Part shown: in pieces, positions 9,071 to 17,682 of the stretch
Position numbering within the stretch: position 1 is the first letter of the stretch
Layout: every line of letters begins with the position of its first letter
Origin: [Clostridium] clostridioforme AGR2157
Lineage (GTDB): Bacteria; Bacillota; Clostridia; Lachnospirales; Lachnospiraceae
Assembly (NCBI RefSeq): GCF_000424325.1
Contig: NZ_AUJR01000013.1
Coordinates: forward strand, 39,903-103,902
Direction: 5' to 3'
Length of the DNA: 64,000 nucleotides
Notes under the pieces: generated by a model
Told to the model about the DNA's origin: nothing
The model's database searches: none
What the model saw: only the letters and a program-made list of their open reading frames with translations
Program-made: the position numbers and the translations under genes

Positions 9071-9610
9071 AAAGAGTATTGGCTGGATATTATAACATTG
9101 ATTAAAGCGCTTGTCAGTGGATTAGTGGATGCCAAGGAGGATTTTTAGAAACATTTAGATACCTTCTCAATGTTTGATGAGTCTGTCCGGATACTGACAA
9201 AAAGCAATGCAGACAGTCTGATCCGTGAAAGCGGGATACGGAACACCCTTCGCTCCTGCGAACAGGTCTTGTCCGGCTTTACCAGAAAGTTTACGGAATT
9301 CATCCGTGAAAAACGTTCCGGTGAACGCCCCGAAATCCTGAAGATCAAAGAATACCTGCAGCTTCATTACAGTGAAAATATTGACCTGAACCTGATTGCA
9401 GAACTGGTAAATATTACGCCGTCCCACTTAAGCAACCTGTTTAAAAAGGAAACGGGAGTGAATTTTTCCACTTATCTCACGGATGTCCGGATGCAGGCAG
9501 CCAGGAAGCTTTTACAGTCACCGGAATTTCTGATCTATGAGGTTGCAGAAAAAACCGGATATTCCAATGCAGGATATTTTGGAAAAGCTTTTAAAAAATA
9601 TTTTCTTTGA
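9071..9610 (+). pseudogene. Decayed YesN/AraC-type response regulator (C-terminal part)
   Basis: From ATG 9170 the reading frame gives 146 residues ending in two AraC helix-turn-helix units (IAELVNITPSHLSNLFKKET and VAEKTGYSNAGYFGKAFKK). Upstream in the same frame, 9071-9145 encodes LIKALVSGLVDAKEDF, typical of the YesN linker. It then meets a TAG at 9146 before continuing as KHLDTFSMFDESV. The receiver domain is gone. The C-terminus stops abruptly at KKYFL, where the family continues for about ten residues. In another frame, 9609-9713 stays open (34 codons, with PDYFYIKRIPKP) and may be a fragment of an unknown gene. I read the locus as a dead regulator remnant. Confidence 0.75.
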
Positions 9611-9749
9611 TGCCTGTCTGCCTCTTATGGAGGAGATTGCGAAAAACAGAGTACTGAACAATAAGCCGGATTACTTTTACATTAAGCGAATCCCCAAGCC
9701 TTGCACGACCTAGGGATTCTTTTAGAAACGATTCTTTTCGGAACGTTTC

Positions 9750-12107
9750 CTAATTACTGCTCATAACCGGCTTAAACACCCTGCTCCTGGCCGGGTCCTC
9801 CTCATCTGCGGACTCCTTAGCCATAAGGACGGCCTCGCGGCAGAACTGTTCCTGGGAGTTGACCAGGACCTTGCCCCGCTTATCCTCCTTCTCGTAGCTG
9901 CCGTCCGGCTGCAGGATATGGGCCTTCACATTGTCCTCCAGCTCCACTTCCAGAATATGGATGACTTTTTCCCTTAATACCTCATCCTCCACCGGGAACA
10001 TGATTTCCACCCGGCGGTCTAAGTTCCTGGGCATCCAGTCCGCGCTGCCCATGTATACCTCCGGGCTTGCGTCATTGAAGAAATAAAAGATACGGCTGTG
10101 CTCCAGAAAGTTGCCTACAATGGAGCGCACGGATATGTTCTCGCTGAGTCCCGGCACACCTGCCTTCAGGCAGCAGATGCCGCGGATAATCATTTCCACC
10201 TTGACTCCCGCGCAGGACGCCTCATACAGAGCTGTGATGATTTCCTTGTCACACAGGGAATTCATCTTGGCCATAATGTGGGCCGGCCGGCCGGCCCTGG
10301 CATGTTCCGCCTCCCTGCGTATCATTCGCAGGAACCTTCCCCTGAGCCACAGGGGCGCCACGGACAGCTTATTCCAGGCCAGTGGCTCGGAATAACCGGA
10401 CAGCATGTTGAACACGGCAGTGGCGTCCTCCCCTATTTGGGGATTGCAGGTAAGTATGCCGCAGTCCGTGTAGAGCTTGGCTGTGGAATCATTGTAATTG
10501 CCTGTGCCCAGATGTACGTAGCGGCGGATTCCGTCCTCCTCCATCCTTACCACCAGGGTAATCTTGCTGTGGGTCTTAAGGCCCACCAGGCCGTATATTA
10601 CATGGCATCCTGCCTTCTCAAGCATCTTTGCCCAGTTGATATTGTTCTCCTCGTCAAAACGGGCTTTCAGCTCCACCAGCACCGACACCTGCTTTCCATT
10701 GTCCGCTGCCTCTGCAAGAGCCGCAATAATGGGAGAATTTCCGCTGACCCGGTACAGGGTCTGCTTGATGGCCAGGACCTCCGGGTCCCTTGCCGCGCTG
10801 CGCACAAAGTTCACCACCGGGTCAAAGCTCTGATATGGATGGTGGAGCAGGATATCGCCCTTTCTGATATTGGTGAATATATCATCCTCATTCATAAGGG
10901 CAGGCACGGGCTGGGGCACATACCGGGGCGCCTTGAACAGTTCAAAGCCTTCCAGTCCGTACATCTTCATAAGGAATGTCAAGTCCAGGGGACCGTTAAT
11001 CTCAAAGATATCCTGGCTGTTAATGGACAATTCCTTTCGGAGGATTTTAAGGAGGCGCTTATCCACATTGTCCTCTATTTCCAGGCGGATGGCCTCGCCC
11101 CACTGACGTTTCTTAAGCTGCTTCTGGATTTCCTCCAGCAGGTCCACGGCCTCCTCCTCGTCTATGGTAAGGTCGGCGTTCCTCATGATGCGGAATGGAT
11201 GGGATGCCACAATGTCATAATTGAGGAACAATGCAGGCATGTTCCGCTCTATGATTTCCTCCAGAAGGATGACCACCCTCTGCTCCTTGCCGTCCTCGTC
11301 TATCTCCCTGGGCAGCTCCACAATCCTGGAAATGACCGAAGGAACCTGCACCATGGCGAATTCCAGTTCCTCATCCTCACCACTCTTCTTTTTCAAAAGG
11401 GCGGCAATGTTCAGCGTCTTGTTCCGTATCAGCGGGAAGGGCCTGGAGGAATCAAAGGCCATGGGCGTCAGGACCGGATATACGTTCTTCTTAAAATACT
11501 CGTCCGCATATGCCGCTTCTTCCCCGGTCATATCCTCATGTTCTGTTATGATGCGCAGCCCGTTCTGTCTTAAGGTGGGCACCAGGGAACGGTTATAGGT
11601 GGAATACTGCATCTCCACCAGCTCATGGGTCCTCTCGCTGATTCGGTCCAGCTGTTCCTGGGGCGTCAGACCGGCGATGTCGGGCTTGGTGTACTTTGCA
11701 TGTACCATGTCCTTTAAGGAAGCAACCCGGACCATATAAAACTCGTCCAGATTGGAAGCGGTTATGCTTAAGAACTTAAGGCGCTCAAAAAGAGGGTTGC
11801 TCTTGTCCCTGGATTCGCTGAGAACACGGTAGTTGAATTCCAGCCAGCTCAGCTCGCGGTTGACATAATTCCCAGGGGCCGCGGCAAAATCAATGGGGGC
11901 TGAATCCGGCCTGGCTAAAGCTCCTGCCTTGGCCCCAACGCCTGCCTTGGCTTCAGCGTCCGCCCTGCCACCGGCATTCTGCCTGGATGAGCCGCCCTTT
12001 ACCGAAGCCGCTTTTGCCGTATGGGATTTCTCCGCTTTATTTTTCTCTACTTTTGCCTTCTCTGCCTTGGTTTTGGCTGCCTGAGGCTTTCCAGCTGATT
12101 CTGCCAT
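9750..12107 (-). CDS. ppk1: Polyphosphate kinase 1
   Basis: 785 residues. It makes polyphosphate reversibly from ATP. The PPK N-domain begins at YVNRELSWLEFNYRV (about residue 81). The catalytic domains show LYRVSGNSPI, the autophosphorylated His in LKTHSKITLV (near residue 513) and HLGTGNYNDSTAKLYTD. The first 75 residues are an unusual Ala/Lys/Glu-rich extension (repeated KAEKAKVEKNKAEK-like units), absent in typical enzymes of about 690-720 residues. It follows the Ppx-like gene with only two bases between them and is almost certainly co-transcribed with it. Confidence 0.96.
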   Translation of the reverse strand: MAESAGKPQAAKTKAEKAKVEKNKAEKSHTAKAASVKGGSSRQNAGGRADAEAKAGVGAKAGALARPDSAPIDFAAAPGNYVNRELSWLEFNYRVLSESRDKSNPLFERLKFLSITASNLDEFYMVRVASLKDMVHAKYTKPDIAGLTPQEQLDRISERTHELVEMQYSTYNRSLVPTLRQNGLRIITEHEDMTGEEAAYADEYFKKNVYPVLTPMAFDSSRPFPLIRNKTLNIAALLKKKSGEDEELEFAMVQVPSVISRIVELPREIDEDGKEQRVVILLEEIIERNMPALFLNYDIVASHPFRIMRNADLTIDEEEAVDLLEEIQKQLKKRQWGEAIRLEIEDNVDKRLLKILRKELSINSQDIFEINGPLDLTFLMKMYGLEGFELFKAPRYVPQPVPALMNEDDIFTNIRKGDILLHHPYQSFDPVVNFVRSAARDPEVLAIKQTLYRVSGNSPIIAALAEAADNGKQVSVLVELKARFDEENNINWAKMLEKAGCHVIYGLVGLKTHSKITLVVRMEEDGIRRYVHLGTGNYNDSTAKLYTDCGILTCNPQIGEDATAVFNMLSGYSEPLAWNKLSVAPLWLRGRFLRMIRREAEHARAGRPAHIMAKMNSLCDKEIITALYEASCAGVKVEMIIRGICCLKAGVPGLSENISVRSIVGNFLEHSRIFYFFNDASPEVYMGSADWMPRNLDRRVEIMFPVEDEVLREKVIHILEVELEDNVKAHILQPDGSYEKEDKRGKVLVNSQEQFCREAVLMAKESADEEDPARSRVFKPVMSSN

Positions 12108-12109
12108 AT

Positions 12110-13684
12110 CTACACCCTCCTTTTCTGTCTGAGTACCGGCCTTATGCCGAATATCTCTTCAAAGAAGTCCGCCTTCTGCTCAAAGGATGCGGCTTCCAGC
12201 GCCATATTCCCGGGATAACCAGTGGTGATTACCAGTTCATTTTCCCGGATGGCCATGCGGCAGTCCACCAGCTTTCCCCTGTGGCTGCGGTCCATGGAAT
12301 TAGCCAGACGCAGGATGGCTGTCAGCTTGGCAATGAGGATAGTGATGGCGTTGCGGCTCATTTTGCTGTCCTCCTCCTGGTGTACCTGGGTCTCCAGCTG
12401 CACCTTGTCATAGTCGAAATCACGGATGTTATATCGCACCACATTGGCGATGATTTCACGCTCCAGATGGCTCAGGCCGATGATTTCCGTGGACATGATG
12501 ATGTTATAGGAGCATTCGTTGGAATTCTTTATGCTTATGAACTTTCCGCAGGCATGGAGCAGCACCGCTATCTGCAGCATCAGCCGCTCCCGCTGTCCCA
12601 GTCCGTGGAATTTCTTCATGTTGTCAAAAATACCCAGGGCGTACTGCTCCAGCACCTGGTTATGGCTGGTGTGGCACTTATATCGCTTTGCAATGTTCCT
12701 GGATGCTGCCAGAATGTCGTTCTCAAAATTGTGGCTGAACCGGACCAGCTTGTTCTCGTTGGCATATTCTGCCGCAATGCCGTCACAGAGACGGATGCCC
12801 GGCACCCAGAACATCTCTGCGCCGGTCAGCTCCAGAATCCGTTTGTATACCACCATGCTCGGCAGGAGCAGGGAGGCGTATTCGCTGTTGACCCCGAAGC
12901 GCTCCTCAATCTGGTCCGTTGTCATCTGGCACATGCGGTCGTAGAAATGATTCATGGCGACAGCGTCAATCTTGTCCCCGTAGGTCTTAAGATCCAGCCT
13001 GCTGATGATATAAAGTATGTTCTCCCCGATACCAATGAGGTTTGTGATTTCCCTGTCCTTCAGGTACATCTTCCGGAAGGTAAACAGCTCATTGTCCACA
13101 ATCTCCTCTATGTGCTGCTTGTGTTCCTCCACCGTGGCCGGTATCCTGTCCAGCAGCCCTCTTACTCGAAGGGTGCCCAGGGGCAGGTTCTGGGTGGTCA
13201 CCAGGGAATCCTTGTCAAAAAGGGACAGCTGGGCGCTTCCGAATCCCACATCCACGATGGCGGTTCCCTTCTGGATGATTTTGTTAAATTCCGTTGCCTT
13301 GGCAGCTATGGCCTTATAACTGATGAAACGCTGCTCCGAATTACTGATGATGCGCACAGTAAGCCCTGTCCTCACCCGAATCTGGTCCAGGATAATCTGA
13401 CGGTTGTGCGCCTCCCTCATGGCGCTGGTCGCATATGCCCTGTAGTCCTTTACCTTATAGGACTTCATAATCTGGACAAATTCCTCCAGTACCTGGCACA
13501 TCTCCTCCACCAGCTCATAGCTTATCTTTCCCGTGCTGTAGGTATCTTTTCCAAGAGCTATTACATGGCGGACATGGTCAATACGCCGGATTCCTGTCTT
13601 ATAAGACATCTCATAGATGCCCAGCTCCAGCTCAAATGAACCCACATTAATCGCCGCAAATGTCCGAACTGCCACTTCTTTCAA
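12110..13684 (-). CDS. Divergent Ppx/GppA-family protein
   Basis: 524 residues: an actin-like Ppx/GppA domain (about 1-310) followed by an HD-like C-terminal domain. The fold is recognisable from YRAYATSAMREA and from the paired phosphate loops. However, the first loop reads AINVGSFE where the family has IDxGSNS, and the second reads VDVGFGSAQ in place of the usual VDIGGGSTE. The HD-like segment reads LLHACGK. Exopolyphosphatase or pppGpp phosphatase activity is therefore uncertain. Its tight coupling to ppk1 argues for a role in polyphosphate metabolism, whether catalytic or regulatory. The ATG at 13684 starts MKEVAVRTFAAINVG directly at the domain. Confidence 0.85.
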   Translation of the reverse strand: MKEVAVRTFAAINVGSFELELGIYEMSYKTGIRRIDHVRHVIALGKDTYSTGKISYELVEEMCQVLEEFVQIMKSYKVKDYRAYATSAMREAHNRQIILDQIRVRTGLTVRIISNSEQRFISYKAIAAKATEFNKIIQKGTAIVDVGFGSAQLSLFDKDSLVTTQNLPLGTLRVRGLLDRIPATVEEHKQHIEEIVDNELFTFRKMYLKDREITNLIGIGENILYIISRLDLKTYGDKIDAVAMNHFYDRMCQMTTDQIEERFGVNSEYASLLLPSMVVYKRILELTGAEMFWVPGIRLCDGIAAEYANENKLVRFSHNFENDILAASRNIAKRYKCHTSHNQVLEQYALGIFDNMKKFHGLGQRERLMLQIAVLLHACGKFISIKNSNECSYNIIMSTEIIGLSHLEREIIANVVRYNIRDFDYDKVQLETQVHQEEDSKMSRNAITILIAKLTAILRLANSMDRSHRGKLVDCRMAIRENELVITTGYPGNMALEAASFEQKADFFEEIFGIRPVLRQKRRV

Positions 13685-13787
13685 CTCCTTATCGGTTGCC
13701 TTATAGGTTAACTCATGGTTATTATAAACGGCCTCCTCCCATCATACATCGAAAGGCGGTAAATATTATGTAAAATTTGCGTAAACG

Positions 13788-15056
13788 CTACTGCCTTGCC
13801 TTCAGATGGGTTATGAACTGGGCCGCTGTCCTTCCCGACAGACCTCCGTGGCTCAGTTCCCACTTGTTGGCCTCGGCAAAAAGCTCCTGCTCCGGCATGT
13901 CCAGGCCATGGCGCTCCGCCAGCGCCTTTACAATGGTTTCAAACTGCCTCTTATCCGGCGAGCCGTAGTAAATAGTAACCCCGAACCTGGCGGCCAGGGA
14001 CAGCTTTTCCTGCACCGTGTCGTTGTTGTGAAGCTCGTCGTCCAATTCCCTCTTGTCGCTGAACTTCTCACGGATAAGGTGGCGGCGGTTGGAGGTGGCA
14101 TAGATGAGTACGTTGCCAGGGCGCTTGCCCAATCCTCCCTCTAAAATCGCCTTCAGATATTTATACTCAAGTTCGTAATCCTCAAAGGAAAGGTCGTCCA
14201 TATAGATGATGAACTTATAATTCCTGTCCTTAATCTGCTCCAGCACATCGGACAGCGCCTTAAACTGATGCTTATATACCTCAATGATGCGCAGACCCCT
14301 TCCATAATATTCATTGAGCACTGCCTTGACACTGGAGGACTTGCCTGTACCTGCATCTCCGAAGAGAAGTACATTGTTGGCTTCCTTGCCCTCCACAAAG
14401 GCTTCGGTGTTCTCTATGAGTTTCTGCTTCTGAAGCTCATAGCCCACAATATCCTTAAAATATATGTGCTCCACATTGATGATGGGGTCTATGATAACAG
14501 GCTGCCCTTCCTCCTTCTCAATGATGCGGAAGGCCTTATTGAGCCCGAATTTGCCAACGCCGAATTCCCTGTAGAATTCCACCACATGGTCCTGGAACTC
14601 CCCTGCATCCGCGGATTCCTCTAACTGCACCGCCAGATTCACAATCCGGTCCCTGACACGGCGGTTGAATACCCGGCTGTCCTTTCTGGCCGGCCTGTAA
14701 TCCTCCATAAGGGCCCACAGACCGGAGGGTTCAAGGTTTCGTATATCGTAATCAAACAGGGCCTTGAAGATTCGGCAGTCCTCCCTGGCCAGTTCATCCA
14801 GGGAACCGCCTGCTGCCCCTGTTATCTCACATGTGGTGGTGTACGCGTTCTCATTGTTCGCCAGACAGAAGGCCAGGAAACAATGCCAGAGGTTACCCTC
14901 AAATCCGTACTTAACAGCCAGCTCCGTAAGGCGTCCCCCGCAGGACGCGCCGTCAGGCTCCTGCCCTCCCTGCGCGTATCCCATCAGATGGGCGATATCC
15001 CGGAACAGCTCCTGGTGTTCCAGGTTCCTGTATATTACTAAATCTTTGATATCCAT
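13788..15056 (-). CDS. DUF815 family AAA-type ATPase
   Basis: 422 residues. The C-terminal half is a P-loop ATPase with Walker A GDAGTGKSS (near residue 235), Walker B FIIYMDDLSF and a sensor-like YATSNRRHLI, all typical of DUF815. The N-terminal half is mostly helical and unassigned. The cellular role of DUF815 is not established. The gene lies 15 bp after pheA on the same strand, and GGGAGG precedes the ATG. Confidence 0.88.
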   Translation of the reverse strand: MDIKDLVIYRNLEHQELFRDIAHLMGYAQGGQEPDGASCGGRLTELAVKYGFEGNLWHCFLAFCLANNENAYTTTCEITGAAGGSLDELAREDCRIFKALFDYDIRNLEPSGLWALMEDYRPARKDSRVFNRRVRDRIVNLAVQLEESADAGEFQDHVVEFYREFGVGKFGLNKAFRIIEKEEGQPVIIDPIINVEHIYFKDIVGYELQKQKLIENTEAFVEGKEANNVLLFGDAGTGKSSSVKAVLNEYYGRGLRIIEVYKHQFKALSDVLEQIKDRNYKFIIYMDDLSFEDYELEYKYLKAILEGGLGKRPGNVLIYATSNRRHLIREKFSDKRELDDELHNNDTVQEKLSLAARFGVTIYYGSPDKRQFETIVKALAERHGLDMPEQELFAEANKWELSHGGLSGRTAAQFITHLKARQ

Positions 15057-15071
15057 GGCCTTCCTGCCTCC

Positions 15072-16208
15072 CTAATAATTTCCCAGAATTCTCATGCTGA
15101 CAGCTTCCTCGGAGATTCCCAGCAGCGCGTTGCGGATGGCCGGGTCGCCGAGCGACCCCTCCACATCCACAAAGAACCTGTATTCCCAGCTGCGTCCCTC
15201 TATGGGCCGGGATTCTATCATCAGCATGTTCACATCGTTGTAGATAAAGTTTCCCAGCATATTGTACAGGGAGCCGCTCTTATGTAAACCTTCAAAGCAT
15301 ATGCTGACCTTGCCTGCATCCTTCCGGTACATGGGAGTCCTGGCAACGATGATGAACCTGGTGGTATTGTTCTTATTGTTGTTGATGGAGGACTCCAGGA
15401 CCTTCAGGCCGTAAAAAGCTCCTGCCGTGGGACTGGCCACAGCTGCCTGGGATATATCTCCCTCTTCCAGCACCTTTTTGGCTGCCCCGGCCGTGTTCTC
15501 CACACTTATCTGGCTCCACTGCCTGTGGGCGCCCAGATACCCGGAGCACTGCATCAGGCCCTGCGGATGGGAATAGACCCGTTTGATGTCCTGAAGGGAG
15601 GCCTCCGGCAGGCCCAGAAGCGCGTGGTCCACAGCCACCTTTGTCTCGGCCACAATGTATATGTCATGCTTCAGCAGATTATCGTAATTGTCAATCACAG
15701 CCCCTGCCAGGGAATTCTCAATGGGAAGCACTCCGTAGTCAGCCCTTCCCTCCTCCACCTCTATCATGGCGTCCTCAAATACCGGGACGTGGTACACATC
15801 GGCATTTTCCCCAAAATACTGGAGGGCGGCCCTGTGGCTGTAGGCCCCTTCCACACCCTGATAGACAATCCGCACGCCTTCCCGCTTCAGCTGGTCCACC
15901 ATGGTAAAGCCGGTATCCCCGTCCCTGCCATGCTCTGCCAGAAGGCGGTACTGAAGCCTGCGGCTGATGGTCATAATCTGCGAGAAAAGCTCATGAACTC
16001 CCTTCTTGCTGAATTCACTGCGGGCCATGGCAGCCACTGCTTCCAGCTTCTGCTTTTCCCGCTGCCCATCGTACACAGCCTTTCCTGACCCAATCTTAAA
16101 CTCGGCCACCTGGCCGCACAGCTCCATCCGTTTCTCAAACAGTTCCACCAGTCTGGCGTCTATCTCATCCAGCTGGTCCCTGATTTCCTGTAAATCCAGA
16201 TTCTCCAT
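15072..16208 (-). CDS. pheA: Bifunctional chorismate mutase / prephenate dehydratase (P-protein)
   Basis: 378 residues. An AroQ-type chorismate mutase domain occupies about residues 1-85 (LDEIDARLVELFEKRMEL). A prephenate dehydratase domain covers about 112-290 (YQGVEGAYSHRAA, LPIENSLAGAV and the catalytic region NNTTRFIIVA). A C-terminal ACT domain carries the Phe-binding ESRP motif (MIESRPIEGRSWEYRFF). It converts chorismate to phenylpyruvate for phenylalanine synthesis and is probably feedback-inhibited. The usual GALV motif of the ACT domain is replaced by KSGSL. It is only two bases downstream of plsC. No T-box or leader peptide is seen before the pair. Confidence 0.96.
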   Translation of the reverse strand: MENLDLQEIRDQLDEIDARLVELFEKRMELCGQVAEFKIGSGKAVYDGQREKQKLEAVAAMARSEFSKKGVHELFSQIMTISRRLQYRLLAEHGRDGDTGFTMVDQLKREGVRIVYQGVEGAYSHRAALQYFGENADVYHVPVFEDAMIEVEEGRADYGVLPIENSLAGAVIDNYDNLLKHDIYIVAETKVAVDHALLGLPEASLQDIKRVYSHPQGLMQCSGYLGAHRQWSQISVENTAGAAKKVLEEGDISQAAVASPTAGAFYGLKVLESSINNNKNNTTRFIIVARTPMYRKDAGKVSICFEGLHKSGSLYNMLGNFIYNDVNMLMIESRPIEGRSWEYRFFVDVEGSLGDPAIRNALLGISEEAVSMRILGNY

Positions 16209-16210
16209 GG

Positions 16211-16978
16211 TTATTTCTCCTGCTCCTGTCCTTCCTTCATGTCTTTCAGCATGCCTGATATGACGTCTCTTGTATATGCCCCGGGAAACTTACGGCTTTC
16301 AGCCGGAAGCTCCTTGATATAGATAGGTGTTCCGTAGCGTATGCACACATGGCTGGGCTTTATGAAAGGCAGGTGCTGTTCAAATATCTCGGCCGTCCCC
16401 GTGATGGCCACGGGTATGACAGGGCATCCGCTTTTCTGCGCAATCTTCAGGCTCCCCTCATGGAACGGCAGAAGCTCTGCCAGCTCCTGGTTCTCATTGC
16501 GGGTACCCTCCGGGAATATCCATATGGATACGCCGGATTTTACCTTCTCGATTCCCTCCAGTATGGTCTTAAGGCCTTCCTTTATGTCCACACGGTCCAG
16601 GAAAAGACAATTGACCCTCCGCATCCAGGCGCGCAGAAGGGGTATCTTTAACATCTCCTTCTTGGCCACAAACCCGGTCAGCCCCGGAACCGTCATATAG
16701 CCCACCAGTATATCGAAATAACTCCTGTGGTTCCCCACATAGAGGACGGCCCGGTCCGACGGTATGTTCTCCAGCCCCTGTACCTCGTATGTAACACCTG
16801 ACAGCTTCAATATGAAGCGGAATATCTCCTGAATCCTGCTGAAACTCTTTTCCTGCACTCCCACAGGGTCCTTTTGGGCTCTGAACTTAAGTACGGCCAG
16901 TACCGGTATGGAAAAAATCAGGTACAGTACGATAGTCAGCGCCACCAATATGATACGTATCATTGCCTTCTCCTTCAT
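16211..16978 (-). CDS. plsC: 1-acyl-sn-glycerol-3-phosphate acyltransferase
   Basis: 255 residues. One N-terminal membrane segment (about residues 8-28) is followed by the acyltransferase domain with the catalytic HX4D motif NHRSYFD (near residue 85), the substrate motif FPEGTRN (near 157) and PVIPVAITGT. It makes phosphatidic acid at the inner face of the membrane. It is the first gene of a likely plsC-pheA-DUF815 run. Confidence 0.93.
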   Translation of the reverse strand: MKEKAMIRIILVALTIVLYLIFSIPVLAVLKFRAQKDPVGVQEKSFSRIQEIFRFILKLSGVTYEVQGLENIPSDRAVLYVGNHRSYFDILVGYMTVPGLTGFVAKKEMLKIPLLRAWMRRVNCLFLDRVDIKEGLKTILEGIEKVKSGVSIWIFPEGTRNENQELAELLPFHEGSLKIAQKSGCPVIPVAITGTAEIFEQHLPFIKPSHVCIRYGTPIYIKELPAESRKFPGAYTRDVISGMLKDMKEGQEQEK

Positions 16979-17068
16979 ACATCATTATTTATAAGTCAAG
17001 AAATATTTATTTTCCATTATATCAAAAAGGACGGCTTAAATACAATACCTTCCAACCAGGTTTGTCAT

Positions 17069-17623
17069 TTAATCGCCGTCCTTAGGCTTAGTGATATATT
17101 CAAACAAAAGGCCTGTCATAAACCAGAGCGGAGCGAACTTCAGCCGTATGACCCCGCCCACATTATCAGGCCACAGGGAGTAATCCCATGGGCAGATTCC
17201 TATGCCGGTAAGCCACATGCCGGTTATATATTCGGCAATGAAAATCAGCACCATATAAATCAGTCCGTGGCGTATGCTCCGGCCGGCACGGCTGAGTCTG
17301 TCCTGTCCCGCGTCCTCCAGTCCGGGAAGTCCTGTGAGCCAGCTGTCGATGAACCGGCTTATGGGAAGCAGGAGGGCCCCCATGCCGTAGATGGGAAACA
17401 TGATAAGGGAAGTCCGGCCTATGAGCCTCCAGTCCCCGGCCATAAAGGAATCCACGGAGGTGAACATGACCTCCAGACACCATCCTGCAATTCCGCATCT
17501 GCAGAAATTAAGGAGTAATCCATATATTTTATTTACGTGATTGATTTGTCCTGTTTGCGCTCTCATAGCCATTAGTATGGGCCCGGGCAGCAGCCTTCTA
17601 TTCGCAGTCGGCTGCTTTTCCAA
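17069..17623 (-). CDS. CmpB-like (PF06541) putative ABC-transporter type IV membrane protein
   Basis: Up to 184 residues with four predicted membrane segments. The layout resembles the CmpB family: RCGIAGWCLEVMFTS in the first segment, IMFPIYGMGALLLPI in the second, ICPWDYSLWPDNVGG in a loop and APLWFMTGLLFEYI at the end. The function is unknown despite the family name. The longest frame begins with TTG at 17623 with a weak GGAAAG upstream; ATGs at 17572 and 17566 are alternatives, so the N-terminus is uncertain. Confidence 0.7.
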   Translation of the reverse strand: MEKQPTANRRLLPGPILMAMRAQTGQINHVNKIYGLLLNFCRCGIAGWCLEVMFTSVDSFMAGDWRLIGRTSLIMFPIYGMGALLLPISRFIDSWLTGLPGLEDAGQDRLSRAGRSIRHGLIYMVLIFIAEYITGMWLTGIGICPWDYSLWPDNVGGVIRLKFAPLWFMTGLLFEYITKPKDGD

Positions 17624-17682
17624 AACTTTCCGGGTACCTGTGCCGGGATTCAGGATTTGACAAAATCCTCCTGGCCGGCCTC

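Noticed and set aside
9688..9723. GAATCCC/GGGATTC inverted repeat with TTTT as a terminator
   Set aside because: The loop is 17 nt and no intact plus-strand gene ends here; evidence is too weak.
10098..11573. 491-codon open frame on the plus strand, antisense to ppk1
   Set aside because: It lies wholly inside a convincing ppk1 gene and reflects its GC-rich wobble positions. The product has no recognisable motif.
11987..13639. 550-codon open frame antisense to the Ppx-like gene
   Set aside because: Same cause; no domain, no RBS, and it spans the ppk1/ppx junction.
16979..17068. T-box or attenuator controlling the plsC-pheA operon
   Set aside because: The 90-bp gap has no T-box sequence, leader peptide or terminator-antiterminator pair.
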